Below the pieces are notes generated by a model. It was not told the DNA's origin. It did not search any database and saw nothing but the letters and a program-made list of their open reading frames with translations. A DNA stretch of 46,523 bases, taken from Paucilactobacillus wasatchensis (GTDB lineage: Bacteria > Bacillota > Bacilli > Lactobacillales > Lactobacillaceae). The position numbers were made by a program, and so were the translations under genes. The stretch is taken from positions 1 through 46,523 of the forward strand of contig NZ_AWTT01000010.1 of the NCBI RefSeq assembly GCF_000876205.1, in the 5' to 3' direction. Below are positions 42,157-46,523 of this stretch, piece by piece; position 1 is the stretch's first letter; every line of letters begins with the position of its first letter.

Positions 42157-43647
42157 ATGCAAATTGAATTAAAAAACATTTCCAAGGCTTTCGGTCCAAA
42201 CAAAGTGTTGCGAGGAGTCGATTTTTCTATTCAAAGTGGTGAAGTTCATGCGTTAATGGGTGAAAACGGAGCTGGGAAATCTACTTTGATGAATATTTTG
42301 ACTGGGTTGCTTGATTTTGACGGTGGTAATATCCTCGTCGATGGCAAAGAAACACGTTTCAACAACGCCCTAGACGCTGAACAACACGGGGTTGCGTTTA
42401 TTCACCAAGAAATGAACAACTTTGCTGAAATGTCAGTTGTTGAAAACATGTTTTTGAACCGCGAAATAAAAAAAAGTTTTGGCATGCTCGACATGGCTGA
42501 AATGCGTAAACAAGCTAAAGCAGCCCTGGACCGATTGGGAGCGGACATTCCAGTTGGTGTGCCTGTCGGATCGTTGAGTGTTGGTCGCCAGCAGATGATT
42601 GAAATTGCTAAATCATTGATGAACAAAACACAGGTTTTAATCATGGATGAGCCAACTGCTGCGCTTACCGAAAATGAAATCGCTAAGCTATTTGACATCA
42701 TTCGAACATTGAAAAAACAGGGTGTTGCTATTATTTATATTTCCCATCGAATGGAAGAAATCTTTCAAATTAGTGATCGAGTTACCGTGATGCGTGACGG
42801 CGTTTCCGTCAACACATACAAAACTGAGGATACAGATGTTAAGCAAATTGTGCATGACATGGTTGGACGTGATATGGGTGATTTTTATCCAGATCGCAAT
42901 CCTAAGTTTGGCGAATCGTATCTAAAAGTTGAAAATCTAACGAGTGATGGTGTCTTTAAAGACGTCAACTTCGAGGTTCGCTCAGGTGAAGTATTAGCCT
43001 TTTCTGGTTTAATGGGTGCCGGTCGAACTGAAATCATGCGGGCAATTTTCGGTATTGATAAGTTTAATAGCGGTAAAATTTTCATCAAAGGTAAAGAAGT
43101 CCATATTAGTAGCCCGGAACATGCTATTCAACATAATATTGGCTTTCTGACTGAAGACCGTAAAGATGAGGGGCTCATTTTAGATGCCTCACTAGCCGAT
43201 AACATTGATTTGCCAAGTATAGATGGTTTTGCAAAACATGGCTTCATTGATAAAAAAGCCGATAAAGATTTTGTGGACATGTTAATGAAACGGTTAGGAG
43301 TTAAAGCACAAAGCGCCAAAGACGCCGCTGCCAGTCTTTCTGGTGGTAACCAGCAAAAAGTTGTATTGGCAAAATGGGTTGGTTCAGGTTCACAGGTATT
43401 GATTCTTGATGAACCAACACGTGGGGTTGACGTTGGTGCTAAACGCGAAATTTATGATTTGATGAATGAACTAACTGACCGTGGCACTGCCATTATCATG
43501 GTTTCAAGTGACTTAGATGAAGTGCTTGGGTTCAGCGATAATATCGCGGTTGTGTACGAAGGAAAAATTCAAGGAGAAATTGCTACTAAGGATGCTACAC
43601 AAGATAAAGTAATGACTCTGGCAACAGGAGGAAAGCTTGATGAATAA
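42157..43647 (+). CDS. rbsA: Ribose ABC importer, ATP-binding protein (double nucleotide-binding domain)
   Basis: The 496-aa protein has two fused ATPase domains. The first has Walker A GENGAGKST (about 36-44), a LSVGRQQM signature and MDEPTAAL. The second has a degenerate Walker A region (GLMGAGRTE) and a LSGGNQQK signature, as usual for the sugar CUT2 class. It powers ribose uptake with RbsC and RbsB. AGAGAGG precedes the ATG at 42157, and the 3' end overlaps rbsC by 8 bases. Confidence 0.94.
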   Translation: MQIELKNISKAFGPNKVLRGVDFSIQSGEVHALMGENGAGKSTLMNILTGLLDFDGGNILVDGKETRFNNALDAEQHGVAFIHQEMNNFAEMSVVENMFLNREIKKSFGMLDMAEMRKQAKAALDRLGADIPVGVPVGSLSVGRQQMIEIAKSLMNKTQVLIMDEPTAALTENEIAKLFDIIRTLKKQGVAIIYISHRMEEIFQISDRVTVMRDGVSVNTYKTEDTDVKQIVHDMVGRDMGDFYPDRNPKFGESYLKVENLTSDGVFKDVNFEVRSGEVLAFSGLMGAGRTEIMRAIFGIDKFNSGKIFIKGKEVHISSPEHAIQHNIGFLTEDRKDEGLILDASLADNIDLPSIDGFAKHGFIDKKADKDFVDMLMKRLGVKAQSAKDAAASLSGGNQQKVVLAKWVGSGSQVLILDEPTRGVDVGAKREIYDLMNELTDRGTAIIMVSSDLDEVLGFSDNIAVVYEGKIQGEIATKDATQDKVMTLATGGKLDE

Positions 43648-44608
43648 TACCGAAACTAAAAAGAAATTTAATATGGGTGAGTTTTACTCCAAGTTGGGGC
43701 CGCTCGCTGCGCTACTAATCCTAGTTATTTTCGTAAGTATCATGAATAGTTCGTTTTTAAACGTTAATAACTTAATGAACCTGTTTCAACAGGTTTCAGT
43801 TAATGCCTTAATTGCTTTTGGGATGCAATTCGTTATTCTAACTGCGGGAATTGACTTATCTGTTGGTTCCATTTTGGCCTTGAGTGGTGCATTTGCTGCT
43901 CAAATGATTTTGATGGGGATGCCCCCATTATTAGCCTTTCTAATTGGCGTTGTTATGGGTGCCATCTTTGGGGCCTTTAACGGAGCTTTGATTGCTTATG
44001 GGAAAGCCGCTCCATTTATCGTTACGTTGGCTACAATGTCAGTTTTCCGTGGTGCAACTTATGTGCTGACTAATGGTAACCCAATTACTGGGCCAAAAAT
44101 GAATAATAGTCTTTCATTCCAGTTCTTAGGTCAAGGATATTTATTTGGTATTCCATTCCAAGTTTATATTATGATTATCTTTTATGTTATCGCTTACCTA
44201 CTGTTGCACAAGACAACATTTGGCCGCAAGACGTATGCACTTGGTGGAAACGAGAAGGCAGCTTTCGTTGCTGGTGTTAACACCAAGAAGTTAATCATTT
44301 TAATCTATACAATTGCTGGTTTTCTTTCAGCAGTTGGTGGGATGATTTTAACTTCGCAATTGGCATCTGCCCAACCCGATGCAGGGACGGGATATGAAAT
44401 GGACGCCATTGCTGCTGTTGTTTTAGGAGGAACTTCTCTTGCCGGAGGAAAAGGAAAAATGTTTGGGACTCTGGTTGGTGCCTTGATTATCGGGGTACTG
44501 AACAACGGTATGAATTTACTTGGTATTTCTAGTTTTTATCAACAAATTGTTAAAGGTATCGTAATCTTAACTGCTGTCTTACTTGATCGTAAGCAGTCAC
44601 AAAATTAA
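43640..44608 (+). CDS. rbsC: Ribose ABC importer, permease
   Basis: The 322-aa membrane protein of the CUT2 family has 8-10 hydrophobic segments, with the conserved AGIDLSVGSILALSG and the EAA-like AVVLGGTSLAGGKG. ATG at 43640 is chosen because AGGAGG lies 7 bases upstream; the adjacent TTG at 43637 is too close. The overlap with rbsA suggests translational coupling. RbsB follows after 15 bases. Confidence 0.94.
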   Translation: MNNTETKKKFNMGEFYSKLGPLAALLILVIFVSIMNSSFLNVNNLMNLFQQVSVNALIAFGMQFVILTAGIDLSVGSILALSGAFAAQMILMGMPPLLAFLIGVVMGAIFGAFNGALIAYGKAAPFIVTLATMSVFRGATYVLTNGNPITGPKMNNSLSFQFLGQGYLFGIPFQVYIMIIFYVIAYLLLHKTTFGRKTYALGGNEKAAFVAGVNTKKLIILIYTIAGFLSAVGGMILTSQLASAQPDAGTGYEMDAIAAVVLGGTSLAGGKGKMFGTLVGALIIGVLNNGMNLLGISSFYQQIVKGIVILTAVLLDRKQSQN

Positions 44609-44623
44609 CGGGGGTTTTTCAAG

Positions 44624-45571
44624 ATGAAAAAAAGTACTAAACGGTTACTCAGTTTATTTACAGTGTTTTCAGCATTCTTAATGGTTGTGTCAGGTTGTGG
44701 GGCCGCTTCAGTTGGTAACAACAAGAGTAGTTCTAAGGTTACAAAAAAAGCAGCCAAAAATGTCAAAATTGGGGTTTCACTTTCAACACTCAGTAACCCA
44801 TTCTTCGTGAATGTTAAAAAGGGTATTGATAACGAAGCTAAAGCAAACGGTTCAAAGGTTGAAACTTTTGATGCTCAAAATGATAGTTCAAAACAAAACA
44901 ACCAAATTTCTGATTTAATTACTAAAAAGGTCGATGTTATTATTGTAAATCCGGTTGATTCTGATGCTATTGTGCCATCTGTTAAAAAGGCTAATCAGGC
45001 CGGGATCCCAGTCATTGCTTGTGACCGTGGTTCAAATGGTGGTAAAGTTGTAACGACCGTTGCTTCTGATAACGTTAAAGCTGGTAAAATGGCTGCCCAA
45101 TTCTTAGCAGACCAAGTTGGTAGTAATGCTAAAGTTGCTGAACTAGAAGGTACACCAGGTGCCGATGCTGCTGTGCAACGTGGAAAAGGGTTTGATGCTG
45201 CTATCAAGGGTAATCTTGATTTAGTTACAAAGCAAAGTGCTAACTTTGACCGTGCTAAAGGATTGAGCACAATGCAAAACATTCTACAAGCACATTCTGA
45301 CATTAAGGGTGTCTTCGCTCAAAATGATGAAATGGCTTTAGGTGCCGCTAAGGCAATTAAGAACCAAGACATCAAGATTGTTTCAATTGACGGAACACCT
45401 GATGGGTTAGCTGCTGTTAAGAGTGGACAAATTGATGGTATCGTAGCACAACAACCTAAGACTGAAGGTAAACTTGCTGTTAAGGCTGCTTACAAGTACT
45501 ATCAAGGTAAGAAGGTATCAAAGACTACTGCCTCACCAATTCACTTGGTAAAGTCTTCTGACGCAAAATAG
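44624..45571 (+). CDS. rbsB: Ribose-binding lipoprotein of the ABC importer
   Basis: The 315-aa protein has a lipoprotein signal peptide with a lipobox ending VSGC (Cys25), so it is anchored on the outer face of the membrane. It is a periplasmic-binding-protein type I fold: VKIGVSLSTLSNPFF, the DRGSNG segment and the QNDEMALGA hinge region are typical of RbsB. The ATG at 44624 follows a GGGGG site. It is the last gene of rbsDACB, and the terminator follows 35 bases later. No ribokinase gene is linked. Confidence 0.94.
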   Translation: MKKSTKRLLSLFTVFSAFLMVVSGCGAASVGNNKSSSKVTKKAAKNVKIGVSLSTLSNPFFVNVKKGIDNEAKANGSKVETFDAQNDSSKQNNQISDLITKKVDVIIVNPVDSDAIVPSVKKANQAGIPVIACDRGSNGGKVVTTVASDNVKAGKMAAQFLADQVGSNAKVAELEGTPGADAAVQRGKGFDAAIKGNLDLVTKQSANFDRAKGLSTMQNILQAHSDIKGVFAQNDEMALGAAKAIKNQDIKIVSIDGTPDGLAAVKSGQIDGIVAQQPKTEGKLAVKAAYKYYQGKKVSKTTASPIHLVKSSDAK

Positions 45572-45606
45572 TCATCAATAATGGTATTTGTTAAAAACTA
45601 GAAATG

Positions 45607-45640
45607 AAGCTCAGGGCGAGCAATCACCCTGAGCTTTTTA
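45607..45640 (+). terminator. Terminator of the rbs operon
   Basis: A perfect 10-bp stem AAGCTCAGGG/CCCTGAGCTT has a 10-nt loop and a TTTTTA tail. Confidence 0.9.
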
Positions 45641-45880
45641 TATTGCTGTAGACCGGTGGAGATAGTTAATAGCCTTGAAATACCGCGGTTGTATATAATG
45701 AGCAAACAGTTAAATTTGCCCATTAAATTTTTATAATGCTCATCAAACATTCATAAACAAGGCCAATATGCACGCTTTTTTGCATAATAAACATACGTTC
45801 CCTTGTACCTTAAATGTAGTTATGTATATTTAATAGTGATAATAACTTATATCAAATAATTTATTTTATTGGGAGGACTT
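45641..45880 (+). other. A/T-rich upstream region of the sigma factor gene
   Basis: This 240-base stretch has two TATAAT-like hexamers (45694-45699 and 45732-45737) without good -35 partners. It also has a small hairpin TATGCA/TGCATA (45767-45786) with a T-rich loop. I see no gene, riboswitch or clear competence box. Confidence 0.4.
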
Positions 45881-46456
45881 ATGATTATTACTGCAGAGCA
45901 ATCTGATTCTGACATGGAATTACTCACGCGATTTATCGCCGGAGATTCAGTCAGCTTTACAGTCTTATTTGCGAGATATTTACCATTGGTACACAAGTTT
46001 GGTCGACATTACTATTTTCAAGATGTGGATCAACAAGACTGGGAACAGGAAGCAAGGATCGTGATGTTAAAGACTATTCGGTGCTACAAAACTGATTTGC
46101 ACGTTGATTTTGGCTATTTTTTTAAAGTTAATTTGAAACACCGGGCCTTTGATATTATCAGAAAAGAAAACGCTTTCAAACGAGTTCATGTGACCAAAAG
46201 AATTAACCTGGAAGAAGATGATTTTGGTAATTTATTGGTTGATTATCATCATAGCGCACCGGATGACTGTACGATGTGTCATGAAAACATGAAGGAATTT
46301 CTCGCACAATGTTCACCGTTTGAAATCAAGGTTTTTAGTTTACTGCATTCGGGATCGTCGCAAGAAATGATAGCAAAAACGTTAAACTGCAATGCACGTA
46401 AGGTCACTAGCGCTTTAGACCGATGTCAAAAAAAGATGAATGTGATACTAAAGTAG
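45881..46456 (+). CDS. sigH: SigH/ComX-type alternative sigma factor
   Basis: The 191-aa protein resembles the lactobacillar sigma-H/ComX group: a region 2 (about residues 15-85, with FIAGDSVSFTVLFARYLPLVHKFGRHYYF and DWEQEARIVMLKTI) and a C-terminal region 4 helix-turn-helix (about 145-188, SSQEMIAKTLNCNARKVTSALDRC). In lactic acid bacteria such factors can switch on late competence genes. The place after rlmB, normally followed by rpmG-secE-nusG, supports sigH, but here the rbs operon lies between. The ATG at 45881 follows GGGAGG; TTG at 45869 overlaps it. Confidence 0.85.
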   Translation: MIITAEQSDSDMELLTRFIAGDSVSFTVLFARYLPLVHKFGRHYYFQDVDQQDWEQEARIVMLKTIRCYKTDLHVDFGYFFKVNLKHRAFDIIRKENAFKRVHVTKRINLEEDDFGNLLVDYHHSAPDDCTMCHENMKEFLAQCSPFEIKVFSLLHSGSSQEMIAKTLNCNARKVTSALDRCQKKMNVILK

Positions 46457-46506
46457 AGCGCAAACGACCACGTTAAGAAGTCGTAGTATAAGAGCACTCC
46501 GGCCCC
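46457..46506 (+). repeat. Diverged copy of the left arm of the 31037 repeat element
   Basis: ACCACGTTA-GA-GTCGT-G-ATAA is shared with 31040-31064, 4 differences in the first 28 bases, in the same orientation, and also just after a gene end. The copy continues into GAGCACTCCGGCCCC instead of GCAAATAACCCCG. An ACGAC/GTCGT hairpin can form. The window ends before the element can be followed. Confidence 0.55.
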
Positions 46507-46523
46507 ATGATTAGCACTAGAAT

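Overview
The window looks like a chromosomal segment of a lactic acid bacterium of the Lactobacillaceae. The evidence is the low to moderate GC content, frequent TTG/GTG starts with strong GGAGG ribosome sites, and conserved lactobacillar gene orders: dut-radA-PIN/TRAM-gltX-cysS-mrnC-rlmB...sigH, fabH-accBCDA, pncB-nadE and nagA-nagR. PepC and a yybP-ykoY-controlled P-type ATPase fit the same group. I cannot name the species. No phage, transposase or CRISPR array is visible.

Layout. 1-3130 holds tRNA-Asn and tRNA-Thr(CGT), a POT peptide transporter, a metallophosphoesterase, and tRNA-Tyr and tRNA-Gln. 3150-9030 is an accessory carbohydrate locus: an IclR regulator, a GPH-family sugar symporter, a pectin methylesterase and an SGNH (CE12-like) acetylesterase. 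Neither esterase has a signal peptide, so the locus looks built to import short esterified pectin fragments and strip methyl and acetyl groups in the cytoplasm. The transporter promoter carries cre-like sites and a perfect 20-bp palindrome. 9100-20200 holds proC, nagA-nagR (with a NagR-type operator inside the nagA promoter), pncB-nadE (NAD salvage), a P-type ATPase behind a yybP-ykoY Mn2+ riboswitch, tex, and a sprT-like gene broken by an in-frame TAA.

20240-31030 holds tRNA-Leu(AAG), the malonyl-CoA operon fabH-accBCDA, two membrane transporters (AEC and EamA), a LysM-NlpC/P60 cell-wall hydrolase with no normal start codon at the expected place, a membrane-anchored beta-lactamase-fold protein, a phosphoglycerate mutase and a PanE-type reductase. 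31037-31427, between convergent panE and pepC, is a tandem repeat of about 90 bp with one inverted copy at its left end, giving a very long hairpin. A diverged copy of the same element appears at the right edge of the window.

31480-34010 (minus strand) holds pepC, rpiA and a small GNAT protein. 34149-41585 is the housekeeping run dut, radA, PIN/TRAM protein, gltX, cysS, mrnC, rlmB. 41630-45640 is a complete ribose ABC operon (rbsDACB) with its own promoter, an RbsR-like operator and a terminator, lying between rlmB and a sigH/comX-type sigma factor gene that ends the window. The imported ribose could feed the pentose phosphate route in which rpiA acts, but no ribokinase or RbsR gene is present here.
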